7,906 bases of DNA from Lachnospiraceae bacterium UBA3814. GTDB lineage: Bacteria; Bacillota; Clostridia; Lachnospirales; Lachnospiraceae. The stretch spans positions 1 through 7,906 of the forward strand of contig DFEA01000102.1 in the NCBI GenBank assembly GCA_002368575.1. Direction: 5' to 3'. Positions 1 to 6,148 of this stretch are shown piece after piece. Under the pieces are notes generated by a model. It was not told where the DNA came from. It ran no database searches and saw only the letters and a list, made by a program, of their open reading frames with translations. A program made the position numbers and the translations under genes. Every line of letters starts with the position of its first letter. The stretch's first letter is position 1.

Positions 1-39
1 GTAGTGATACCCGTACCGGTTCGATTCCGGTCTGCGGCA
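1..39 (+). tRNA. 3' part of a class II tRNA, probably tRNA-Leu (5' end outside the window)
   Basis: The T arm is clear: stem ACCGG (15-19), loop TTCGATT (20-26), stem CCGGT (27-31). The 3' acceptor strand CTGCGGC (32-38) and discriminator A (39) follow. CCA is not encoded, since the sequence goes on with TTA. Bases 1-12 form the end of a long variable arm: GTA (1-3) pairs with TAC (8-10) around GTGA, and the following CC would pair with bases left of the window. A long variable arm restricts it to Leu, Ser or Tyr; discriminator A argues against Ser and the arm favours Leu. The anticodon is not in the window, so the isoacceptor cannot be named. Confidence 0.85.
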
Positions 40-144
40 TTATTTATACTCATAAACGTAAATAACTGCCGATTACTGAAATGTATAACGAGTGAACGCA
101 CGGATTCTATAAATAAAACGGAAGCTGATTGCGTTCAAGAGTAT

Positions 145-186
145 AAAGCCTGGGATACTGATATTACAGGGTTCCGGGCTTTTTCT
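145..186 (+). terminator. probable rho-independent terminator downstream of the tRNA
   Basis: AAAGCCTGG (145-153) pairs with CCGGGCTTT (174-182) as a 9-bp stem with one G-U pair and a 20-base loop. The T run 180-184 forms the end of the stem and the start of the tail. It lies about 105 bases past the tRNA and would end the tRNA transcript before the adenylation operon. The loop is long and the T run short, so it is not a strong example. Confidence 0.45.
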
Positions 187-273
187 ATAGCTGCGGATAT
201 GAATTATACTGACAGGACTGCGAATGGTCTGCTTCACTCCGTTGTAAAACAGGTCTGATGCCGTAGATCATTT

Positions 274-315
274 TTTATAGGAAACGACAAAGTTCTTTTT
301 ACTTTGGCGTTTCCT
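274..315. repeat. hairpin repeat, copy 1 (imperfect inverted repeat)
   Basis: The arms 279-292 (AGGAAACGACAAAG) and 302-315 (CTTTGGCGTTTCCT) make a 14-bp stem with one mismatch (A287/G307) and a 9-base T-rich loop. The left part TTTATAGGAAACGACAAA (274-291) matches 16 of 18 bases in copy 2, exactly 53 bases downstream. No T run follows the right arm, so it does not look like a plus-strand terminator. On the minus strand the left arm is followed by ATAAAAAA, not T-rich either. Confidence 0.7.
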
Positions 316-320
316 GCGCC

Positions 321-335
321 GGAGGCTTTATAGTG
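321..335 (+). promoter_or_regulatory. alternative ribosome binding site and GTG start for the adenylation gene
   Basis: GGAGG (321-325) lies 7 bases before GTG (333-335), which is in frame with the adenylation gene and has no stop before ATG 378. This is a better Shine-Dalgarno match than the GAGG before ATG 378. Starting here would add 15 residues encoded entirely by the hairpin repeat, and the GTG would be buried in the stem. I prefer ATG 378 because the family normally begins about there, but this start cannot be excluded. Confidence 0.35.
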
Positions 336-366
336 AACGACAAATTATTTTTGTCGTTCACTATAG
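327..366. repeat. hairpin repeat, copy 2 (perfect 16-bp inverted repeat at the 5' end of the adenylation gene)
   Basis: TATAGTGAACGACAAA (329-344) is the exact reverse complement of 350-365, with a 5-base loop TTATT (345-349). The stem ends 3 bases before the GAGG (369-372) that serves the ATG at 378, and it contains the alternative GTG start at 333. It is a second copy of the hairpin at 274-315. In mRNA it would form a very stable leader structure; as DNA it could be a protein-binding palindrome. Which role applies cannot be told from sequence. Confidence 0.75.
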
Positions 367-377
367 TTGAGGTAATT

Positions 378-2000
378 ATGATAAGTATCATAGAAATGCT
401 TGAAAAAACTGCCGGTGCCTTTCCGGACCGGACCGCTTTCTCCGATCCTGATGAAAGCATCACCTTTAAAGAGCTGCTGACTGAGGTTCAGAGGACGGCA
501 GCCCTGTTTATTAAAGGAACGGCACAGGTATGCGTAAGGCCGGAGGCGGCTGTCGGCTTTTATCTTGAAAAAAGCGTGCGTGCCGTTCCCGTAATGCTGG
601 GGGCGGTCTCAGCCGGGGGCTTTTACAGCTTTATTGATATAAGACAGCCTTCCGAACGGGTGCTTAAGATACTTGAGATCCTTGAACCGGCCGCTATAAT
701 AACCGATGAAGAAAACTATGATAACCTGATGACGATCCTTTCGGAGGGGACAGGGTCCGGGGCCCAAAATCGACACGATCATTTTGTATCCGGCCCGGAT
801 AAGGCTTCTGACCGGTGCGTGAGCCCGGGAGAATATAAAAAGAGGGTGCTTCTTTTATCGGAGATCAGTAAGCTCGCTGAAGCAGCCGAAGCTGATGAAG
901 CGCTTATTGACCAGAGAAGGCGCCTGTTTTACGATCAGATGCCGCTGTATGTGAACTTTACAAGCGGGAGTACCGGGGTACCGAAGGGCGTAGCGGTAGG
1001 ACACAGATCGGTTATTGATTTTATCACTGAATTTACAAAGGTTTTTGAGATCGGACCGGATGACATCCTGGCAAACCAGGCACCCTTTGATTTCGATGTT
1101 TCTGTAAAGGATATATACAGCGGATTGTATACAGGAGCCGAAGTGAGGCTTATTCCGAGACAGTATTTTTCCGAGCCTGCAAGGCTTATGGATTATCTGA
1201 CGGACAACCGGGTCACCGTGCTTATATGGGCGGTATCGGCCATGTGCTTTGTTTCCATCATGAACGGCTTTGAGTATAAAACTCCGGTAACGGTAAAAAA
1301 GGTCATGTTCAGCGGAGAGCTGATGCCGGTAAAGCAGCTTGACAAATGGAGGAAGAGCCTTCCCGGAGCTTTATTCGTAAATCTCTACGGACCTACAGAG
1401 ATAACCTGCAACTGTACATATTATATCCTCGACAGGGAGTTTGGAAGGGATGAGATCATTCCGACAGGAATTCCCTTCAGAAACGAAAAGGTCTTTCTTC
1501 TGGATGAAAATGACAGGGAGGTCACGGAGCAGGATACCGAGGGAGAGATCTGTGTCGGCGGAACGACGCTCGCCCTCGGATATTATAAGGATCCCGAAAG
1601 GACTGCTGAGGTCTTTGTCCAGAATCCCCTTAACAACAGGTTTACGGAGCGGATCTACAGGACCGGAGATCTGGGGAGGTATGATAAGGACGGAAATCTT
1701 GTCTATACATCCCGTAAGGATTTTCAGATCAAGCATATGGGACAGAGGATAGAGCTTTCGGACATCGACGTTTCGGCAATGTCGATAGACGGAGTGTCAA
1801 GAGCTGTAAGCATCTACGATATGAAAAAAAAGAAGATCATTCTTTTTTATACCGGAGATTTGGAAAGGGAGGAGCTGTCACAGAGGCTTAAGGAAAAGCT
1901 GCCGCCCTTCATGCTTCCTTCAAAAACAGTTGTTATCAATGAAATGCCGCTTAATAAAAATGGGAAGATCGACAGAAAAGCGCTGGAAGAGATGATATGA
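378..2000 (+). CDS. amino-acid adenylating enzyme (DltA / stand-alone NRPS A-domain type, ANL superfamily)
   Basis: Predicted cytoplasmic ligase of 540 aa that activates an amino acid with ATP and loads it on the phosphopantetheine arm of a carrier protein, most simply the one encoded at 3376-3597. Visible motifs: A3 TSGSTGVPKG (195-204), A4-like region FDFDVSVKD (237-245) very close to DltA's FSFDLSVMD, YGPTE (337-341), YRTGD (427-431), the A8 hinge around R446-D448 and G455-E459, and A10 NGKIDR with catalytic Lys530 near the C-terminus. Asp240 matches the A-domain residue that holds the substrate amino group. The position equivalent to GrsA Trp239 is Lys244, and the DltA C-G-E motif reads S312-G-E, so the substrate need not be D-alanine. 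Residues of roughly 130-185 form a longer linker than usual. Start chosen at ATG 378 (GAGG at 369-372); GTG 333 is an alternative. First gene of the operon. Confident of the family, not of the substrate. Confidence 0.93.
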   Translation: MISIIEMLEKTAGAFPDRTAFSDPDESITFKELLTEVQRTAALFIKGTAQVCVRPEAAVGFYLEKSVRAVPVMLGAVSAGGFYSFIDIRQPSERVLKILEILEPAAIITDEENYDNLMTILSEGTGSGAQNRHDHFVSGPDKASDRCVSPGEYKKRVLLLSEISKLAEAAEADEALIDQRRRLFYDQMPLYVNFTSGSTGVPKGVAVGHRSVIDFITEFTKVFEIGPDDILANQAPFDFDVSVKDIYSGLYTGAEVRLIPRQYFSEPARLMDYLTDNRVTVLIWAVSAMCFVSIMNGFEYKTPVTVKKVMFSGELMPVKQLDKWRKSLPGALFVNLYGPTEITCNCTYYILDREFGRDEIIPTGIPFRNEKVFLLDENDREVTEQDTEGEICVGGTTLALGYYKDPERTAEVFVQNPLNNRFTERIYRTGDLGRYDKDGNLVYTSRKDFQIKHMGQRIELSDIDVSAMSIDGVSRAVSIYDMKKKKIILFYTGDLEREELSQRLKEKLPPFMLPSKTVVINEMPLNKNGKIDRKALEEMI

Positions 2001-3277
2001 GTTGTTTATTAAATGACGATTTAATAAAAAATATCGCGGAAAAATACGGTACTCCCGTCTATATTTTCGATGAAGACGAGCTGAATCTGCGTGTAGAGCG
2101 CATTTATAAAATACTTAATGACGGCTTAAGTCGGAACAAGATAGCGCTGTGCTATTCCGTCAAGGCGAATCCTTTCCTGATCCCATCCCTGTTGAAGGGC
2201 AGCGTGGTGGATAAGCTTGAGGTATGCAGCCCCGGTGAGCTCGAGATCTGCAGGAATTATTCCGTTCCCGGGGAAATGATAATCTATTCCGGAGTCAGAA
2301 AGGAAGAGGAGGATATCACTGAGGCCCTAAGCTACGGAGCTGATATCGTTACGGCGGAATCCCTGAGGCATTTCGAGCTTATCCGCAGAACGGCAAAAAA
2401 GCTTGATAAAGAGGTAAAGGTTCTCCTGAGGCTTTCGTCCAAAAGCCAGTTTGGCATGTCGGCGGAGGATATTGAAGAGATACTTGAAAACAGAAGCGGT
2501 GATCCGCTGGTTTCCGTTGAAGGGATCCATTATTTTGCGGGGACCCAGCGCCTTAAGCTCAGGCATCAGAAGGAGGAGCTTAAGGAGCTTGCAGGCTTTA
2601 TCAGTGGATTGAGAGAGAGATACGGTATCGCTCTCGCAAGGCTTGAATATGGTCCGGGATTGGGTTATCCTTATTTTGTCGGTGATGACAGGGAAAATAC
2701 GCTAAGGCCTTTGGAGGAGCTGTGCTGTGATCTCAGGGAGATCTCCGGGATGTGTGACCTTACCGTTGAGATGGGGCGGTTTACAGCAAGCAGCTGCGGA
2801 TATTATATTACAAAGGTAGCGGATAAAAAGCGTTCCTTTGACAGAAACTGGTGTATTCTGGATGGCGGGATCAATCATCTCAATTATCAGGGTCAGATGA
2901 TGGGGATGATGGTTCCGGTAATACGGAGGATCCCCTTAAATGGTGCAGGGCCTGAGACCGGGGGCCTTTCCGGAAGCGGGGAGGAAGAGGAGTGGGCTCT
3001 CTGCGGAGCTTTATGCACCACCAATGATGTTCTGGTGCGCTCGATAAGGATGACCGAGCCGGAGCTTTCGGAGCTGTTTGTATTCTGCAATGCCGGGGCT
3101 TATTCGGTGACTGAGGCCATGAACCTTTTCCTGAGCCGTGATATGCCCGCGGTCGTGCTTGCCGGAAATGGGAAGGATGAGCTTTTAAGAGGCAGTATGG
3201 AAACCTGGAGACTGAACTGCAGGCTCACGGGAACAGAACCGGGGAAGCAGGGATCTATTGCGGGCGCGCAGCCCTGA
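1997..3277 (+). CDS. fold-type III PLP-dependent decarboxylase (DAP/ornithine decarboxylase family, BtrK/VinO-like by context)
   Basis: A 426-aa enzyme with the alanine-racemase-type N-terminal barrel and the decarboxylase C-terminal barrel. YSVKANP places the PLP-binding lysine at Lys56. HYFAGTQ (178-184) and the glycine-rich GPGLG (219-223) fit phosphate and cofactor binding, and EMGR (258-261) matches the family's E-x-G-R. Cys340 and Asp344 in CTTND match the Cys-x-x-x-Asp active-site motif, and Tyr369 lies in AGAY. All expected catalytic residues are present. Its start overlaps the ligase stop (ATGA, 1997-2000), implying translational coupling. Family members decarboxylate free DAP, ornithine, arginine or lysine; BtrK (butirosin) and VinO (vicenistatin) act on an aminoacyl group held on a carrier. 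Placement between an adenylating enzyme and a carrier favours the second mode here, by inference. Housekeeping LysA, a racemase-like role or free diamine formation remain possible. Confidence 0.9.
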   Translation: MSCLLNDDLIKNIAEKYGTPVYIFDEDELNLRVERIYKILNDGLSRNKIALCYSVKANPFLIPSLLKGSVVDKLEVCSPGELEICRNYSVPGEMIIYSGVRKEEEDITEALSYGADIVTAESLRHFELIRRTAKKLDKEVKVLLRLSSKSQFGMSAEDIEEILENRSGDPLVSVEGIHYFAGTQRLKLRHQKEELKELAGFISGLRERYGIALARLEYGPGLGYPYFVGDDRENTLRPLEELCCDLREISGMCDLTVEMGRFTASSCGYYITKVADKKRSFDRNWCILDGGINHLNYQGQMMGMMVPVIRRIPLNGAGPETGGLSGSGEEEEWALCGALCTTNDVLVRSIRMTEPELSELFVFCNAGAYSVTEAMNLFLSRDMPAVVLAGNGKDELLRGSMETWRLNCRLTGTEPGKQGSIAGAQP

Positions 3278-3292
3278 GCTGCCGGCAGCTCA
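3275..3292. repeat. 18-bp perfect palindrome at the decarboxylase stop codon
   Basis: TGAGCTGCCGGCAGCTCA is its own reverse complement and begins with the decarboxylase stop codon TGA. In RNA it would form a 7-bp GC-rich stem with a 4-base loop. ATTAAGG follows rather than a T run, so it is not a standard terminator. It may stabilise the upstream message or modulate read-through into the carrier gene. Confidence 0.55.
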
Positions 3293-3315
3293 AGGATTAA
3301 GGCGTCATAGGTCAC

Positions 3316-3343
3316 CGGCGGTAATGACAGAAGAATGCCGCCG
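3316..3343 (+). other. second intercistronic hairpin before the carrier gene
   Basis: CGGCGG (3316-3321) pairs with CCGCCG (3338-3343) around a 16-base loop. Together with the palindrome at 3275-3292 it places two GC-rich structures in the 98-base gap between decarboxylase and carrier. No T run follows. The loop is long, so the hairpin is only moderately convincing. Confidence 0.35.
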
Positions 3344-3375
3344 CAATGGACAATAATATCGTGGAGGATAAGAGC

Positions 3376-3597
3376 ATGAATGAATTGATCGAATTGCTGC
3401 GGGAGATCAGGGACGATGTGGATTTTGAGAACTGTAAGGAGCTTATTGACGGGAAGGTGCTTTCTTCCTTTGATATAATCCAGATAATCAGCACCCTCGA
3501 TGACGAATATGATATTTCGATACCTGCCACCGAGATAGTTCCGGAGAATTTTAACAGCGCTGAGGCTATCTACAGCATGATACAGAGACTTAAATAA
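3376..3597 (+). CDS. stand-alone acyl/aminoacyl carrier protein (DltC / PCP type)
   Basis: A small acidic helical protein of 73 aa, of usual carrier length. Ser31 in the sequence LSSFDII (29-35) is the predicted phosphopantetheine site and starts helix 2; FDIIQII and the following acidic EYDISIP match carriers of the DltC and peptidyl-carrier kind. The Asp that normally precedes this serine (DSL/DSF) is Ser30 here. Start chosen at ATG 3376 because GGAGG (3363-3367) sits 8 bases upstream; an in-frame ATG at 3346 has no good ribosome binding site. It is the natural acceptor for the adenylating enzyme and probably presents the charged group to the decarboxylase and then to the MBOAT protein. It needs a phosphopantetheinyl transferase encoded elsewhere. 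Confidence 0.9.
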   Translation: MNELIELLREIRDDVDFENCKELIDGKVLSSFDIIQIISTLDDEYDISIPATEIVPENFNSAEAIYSMIQRLK

Positions 3598-3627
3598 AAG
3601 GGGCAGTCAGGGTGCTTCGGGCCCCTT
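3591..3627 (-). terminator. terminator of the minus-strand operon, possibly bidirectional
   Basis: AAGGGGC (3598-3604) pairs with GCCCCTT (3621-3627) as a perfect 7-bp stem with a 16-base loop. Read on the minus strand, the hairpin is followed by TTATTTAAG, making TTTTATTT with the stem end, a fair T-rich tail. The SGNH gene's stop codon (3607-3609) lies in the loop. On the plus strand the tail is weaker; a small hairpin plus T run at about 3628-3649 could help end the carrier transcript. Confidence 0.55.
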
Positions 3628-4527
3628 AAGCAGCTTTATGAGCTTTTTTGTATACAACCGCCTGCCTTCGGCTGACATATGGTTCATGTCCTCAAAGTAA
3701 GCTGCCTCATGATCGTCAAAGCTTACATCGCCGGCAAGGATACAGGCTGCGTTGTTCCTGTCAAGCAGGTCAAGATAATAATCAAGATATTTCTGATAGG
3801 TCGGGTCCTCCTGGAGCCTGTAATAATGAGGGCATTCAAGGAAGATAAAGGCCTGGCCGTCTCTTCTGCATTTTTCAAGAAGCTCAATTACAGCCTCCTC
3901 CTGGGCAGGGACCAGAGTCTCGCCGCTTATGTCAAATTCGGCATTTTCAAGTACTTCAGGGCCCGGAGAAGGTGTTTCGTCCGTTTTGGCTCCTTTATAA
4001 TATCTCGTGGAATAAAATGGTTCGGTCACAGGATATGTAAACAGGTCGTCCATTCCTGAGGTCACAAAGTATTCATACAGTACCGAGCTATCAGTATTTC
4101 CGGAGGAGCTCAGCTTTTCCCAGAGCTTCTTCTTCCCGTCCCAGGAAAGATCCCAGATGACCCTTGAATCGGAGAGGGCGACCTTTTCGGTGAGCATCAT
4201 GGGATTCAGTTCAAAAACGATCAGGTCATATTTATTAGCGGATCTGCTTTTTATTTCATCATATTGAATGGAGGCGGCCACAAGCTGGTTTCCTCCATAG
4301 GAAATATCATATACCCTCCCGTCATATGCTTCATCCATAGTGGGCATGTCGATATTACACCTAAAGGTCGAGGAGCCGATGAAAAGAATATCGAGATCGC
4401 CGGCATTGATCGCGGCTCTTATACCACGGTTTCCAATGGGGATATCCATAGAAAAAAGGTTCTTGGCGCTAATAATAACGCATGATATAATAACGACAGT
4501 TATTAATGTTATGATCGTCTTTTTCAT
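3607..4527 (-). CDS. membrane-anchored SGNH/DltD-like protein, probable MBOAT partner
   Basis: A 306-aa protein with a positively charged start and one hydrophobic segment (about residues 4-21), so the rest should lie outside the membrane. SGNH-type motifs are visible: GSS (51-53) in FIGSSTF with Ser53 the likely nucleophile, GGN (78-80), FELNP (105-109) and a C-terminal D-x-x-H at Asp280-His283 in EDMNHMS. DltD proteins share the GSS and D-x-x-H signature and work with DltB in putting D-alanine on teichoic acid; many MBOATs have such a partner. Here it could complete transfer of the acyl group outside the cell or edit it. Last gene of the minus group, 191 bases after the MBOAT gene. Start uncertain: ATG 4527 has no clear binding site, while TTG 4536 has a purine-rich AGAAG 9 bases upstream and would add three residues. 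Family call good, exact reaction unknown. Confidence 0.8.
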   Translation of the reverse strand: MKKTIITLITVVIISCVIISAKNLFSMDIPIGNRGIRAAINAGDLDILFIGSSTFRCNIDMPTMDEAYDGRVYDISYGGNQLVAASIQYDEIKSRSANKYDLIVFELNPMMLTEKVALSDSRVIWDLSWDGKKKLWEKLSSSGNTDSSVLYEYFVTSGMDDLFTYPVTEPFYSTRYYKGAKTDETPSPGPEVLENAEFDISGETLVPAQEEAVIELLEKCRRDGQAFIFLECPHYYRLQEDPTYQKYLDYYLDLLDRNNAACILAGDVSFDDHEAAYFEDMNHMSAEGRRLYTKKLIKLLKGPEAP

Positions 4528-4718
4528 TGTTTTCAACGGGGTTTGCTTCTTTTCTTAAAAATATTAAATCCAAGGTTGATATATAAAACAGCGCTTATGA
4601 AGGGGCGCTTCAAACGGAAACGGTTCACCTGTAACGGAACCGGTGCGGTAAGGTCACTGACCGGGGCTTACTGCGGAGTTTTTTACGGTGCCTCAGACAA
4701 GCGGGCCCGGGGAAATGC
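4528..4718. other. gap between MBOAT and SGNH genes, with a weak hairpin and a 20-base-spaced direct repeat
   Basis: No credible gene. AGCGC (4590-4594) pairs with GCGCT (4605-4609); on the minus strand it is followed by GTTTTATAT, so it may weakly terminate the MBOAT transcript. ACGGAAACGG (4614-4623) and ACGGAACCGG (4634-4643) are a 9/10 direct repeat spaced 20 bases, about two helical turns. CGGTTC (4621-4626) also pairs with GAACCG (4637-4642). No convincing promoter for the SGNH gene was seen. Confidence 0.35.
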
Positions 4719-6146
4719 TCAGAAGCTCTGGTACATAAAGTTGGATTGACCGCTTACGCCGAACAGTATTGTCACTGTCAGAAGGAAGCCGGCGTAAAGA
4801 TAACGGTGACCGGTAAAGGCTTCGGGATCATGCTCCTTTTTCAGCTCCGTAATAAAGAGCCCGGCTATAAGCATCCCTATGATGAGTATTGAGGCGGCCG
4901 CCTGGTTCCCGTTTCCGAAGGGCACAAGCGCCGCGGCTATCTCTGAGGGATTTATCCGGGTGGCTGTAAATATATTCTTATATATCGTAAAGGCATCGGA
5001 TAAGGACTCCGCCCTGAACATGACCTCACCGGTGCATACTATGAGGAAGGTCCTCAGGGTCTGAAACACCTTTATGGCCGGATTGGCGTCATTCCAGCCT
5101 ATGGCCTTCCTTACCTTTTTCATTACGGACATGGTACAGACAGACAGCAGCATGACTATCGCAAAATATATGCCCCAGCCTATATATACCGCCTCGGCTC
5201 CGTGCCATATCCCGGTGGTTATCCAGACAAGTATCAGAGGGAATACGGTCCGAAGCGTCCCCTTCTTTGCCTTCGGAAACAGCTTCCCGAGAGCTCTCGA
5301 TGCTTTCCGGTTCCAGTTTGAGGTGACCGCGGGCAACATGAGCTGCTCGCGGAACCAGTCGTTGAGCGTTATGTGCCATCTTCTCCAGTATTCCTGAATG
5401 TTTCGTGAAAGATAGGGCCTGTTAAAGTTTTCGGCAAGCTTTATGTCAAGCATTCGGGAGATGCCGCAGGCAATATCCATGTATCCCGAAAAATCCGCGT
5501 ATAGCTCGATCGCGTAAAAGAAGACCGCGGTGATCAGCGTAAGCCCTCCATAGCCCTTCGGAGAGGTGAAGACCGTATCAACATAGAAGGAAAGACGTCC
5601 GGCAATGACCAGCTTGTTAAATAAGCCCTTGATGATGCGATACCCTCCCTCCTTTATGTTTGCGCTGCTGTAGGGATGAGGCCGCGTGAGCTCACCGATC
5701 ATTCCCTTCCATGTCCCTATGGGGCCCTGGGTTATCTGGGGAAAATATGAGATGTACAGGGCATAATGCAGCAAGTTTCCGCAGGGCTCCGTTTTTTTAT
5801 TGTAACAGTCAAGAGCATAGCCCAGGGTCATAAAGGTATAAAATGACATGCCCAGGGGCACGGTAATATCGTGAATGCCGAAATGGATACCGTATCTGAA
5901 AAAGATCAGGAGACCGAGATTGATAAATACGGTAAGCCGGAGATGGGATATGACGGGATCACGCATCAGGAAGAAGGTGCTAAACACCGAGATCATAAGA
6001 AAGATGATGCATACGGGATTTGCCAGGAAATAAAAACCCAGGCTGAAAAGGAGCAGGACCTTCCACTGGCTGTTTTCGTGAACCCTGTAATATATGATCA
6101 GAAGTATGAGGAGGAAAAACAGAAAGGGGACGGAGATCAGGCTCAT
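4719..6146 (-). CDS. MBOAT family membrane O-acyltransferase (DltB / AlgI type)
   Basis: A 475-aa polytopic membrane protein of typical family length. The MBOAT core is clear: PLGMSFYTF (97-105), ADFSGYMDIACG (217-228), the N-R-P-Y-L segment (242-246), EYWRRWHIT (252-260) with His258, and TGIWHG (311-316) with the expected catalytic His315. It ends in FMYQSF, similar to the F-x-Y-x-x-F tail of AlgI and DltB. DltB moves D-alanine from its carrier through the membrane to teichoic acid; AlgI and PatA-type relatives acetylate surface polymers. Here the carrier at 3376-3597 is the most likely donor, so the transferred group would be the aminoacyl or amine-bearing acyl product of the plus-strand operon, which is inference. 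AGGAGG (6159-6154) lies 7 bases upstream of the ATG, inside the last codons of the preceding gene, whose stop is 2 bases away: tightly coupled translation. Confidence 0.93.
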   Translation of the reverse strand: MSLISVPFLFFLLILLIIYYRVHENSQWKVLLLFSLGFYFLANPVCIIFLMISVFSTFFLMRDPVISHLRLTVFINLGLLIFFRYGIHFGIHDITVPLGMSFYTFMTLGYALDCYNKKTEPCGNLLHYALYISYFPQITQGPIGTWKGMIGELTRPHPYSSANIKEGGYRIIKGLFNKLVIAGRLSFYVDTVFTSPKGYGGLTLITAVFFYAIELYADFSGYMDIACGISRMLDIKLAENFNRPYLSRNIQEYWRRWHITLNDWFREQLMLPAVTSNWNRKASRALGKLFPKAKKGTLRTVFPLILVWITTGIWHGAEAVYIGWGIYFAIVMLLSVCTMSVMKKVRKAIGWNDANPAIKVFQTLRTFLIVCTGEVMFRAESLSDAFTIYKNIFTATRINPSEIAAALVPFGNGNQAAASILIIGMLIAGLFITELKKEHDPEAFTGHRYLYAGFLLTVTILFGVSGQSNFMYQSF

Positions 6147-6148
6147 TT

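Larger units (their letters stand above)
40..377. other. intergenic region between the tRNA and the adenylation gene
   Basis: About 340 bases with no convincing gene; the one open frame here begins inside the tRNA and resembles no protein family I know. It holds a probable terminator (145-186), a weak possible promoter -10 (TATACT 205-210, poor -35), and two tandem related hairpins (274-315 and 327-366) just before the adenylation gene. I see no T-box, riboswitch or CRISPR pattern. Confidence 0.6.

Noticed and set aside
1..39. tRNA 3' end as an attachment site of a genomic island
   Set aside because: No integrase is present and I found no second copy of the tRNA 3' sequence in the window. 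A partner site beyond the window cannot be excluded.
4..258. 84-aa open reading frame on the plus strand
   Set aside because: It starts inside the tRNA, runs through the terminator, has no ribosome binding site and no recognisable protein features.
274..366. The two leader hairpins as rho-independent terminators
   Set aside because: No T run follows either stem on either strand; the T-rich bases lie in the loops.
40..377. T-box or other amino-acid riboswitch before the adenylation gene
   Set aside because: I looked for the T-box consensus and an antiterminator pairing and found neither.
1997..3277. Housekeeping diaminopimelate decarboxylase (lysA)
   Set aside because: The fold and catalytic residues fit, but the gene overlaps an adenylating enzyme, is followed by a carrier, and has no lysine-pathway neighbours. 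Kept as an alternative only.
4543..4749. 68-aa plus-strand open reading frame in the MBOAT-SGNH gap
   Set aside because: No ribosome binding site, odd composition, and it runs into the end of the MBOAT gene on the other strand.
378..6146. Ordinary dltABCD operon
   Set aside because: The component families match, but orientation is split and convergent, the pocket differs from DltA, and a decarboxylase and a GtrII-like gene are added. No dltX-like small gene was seen.
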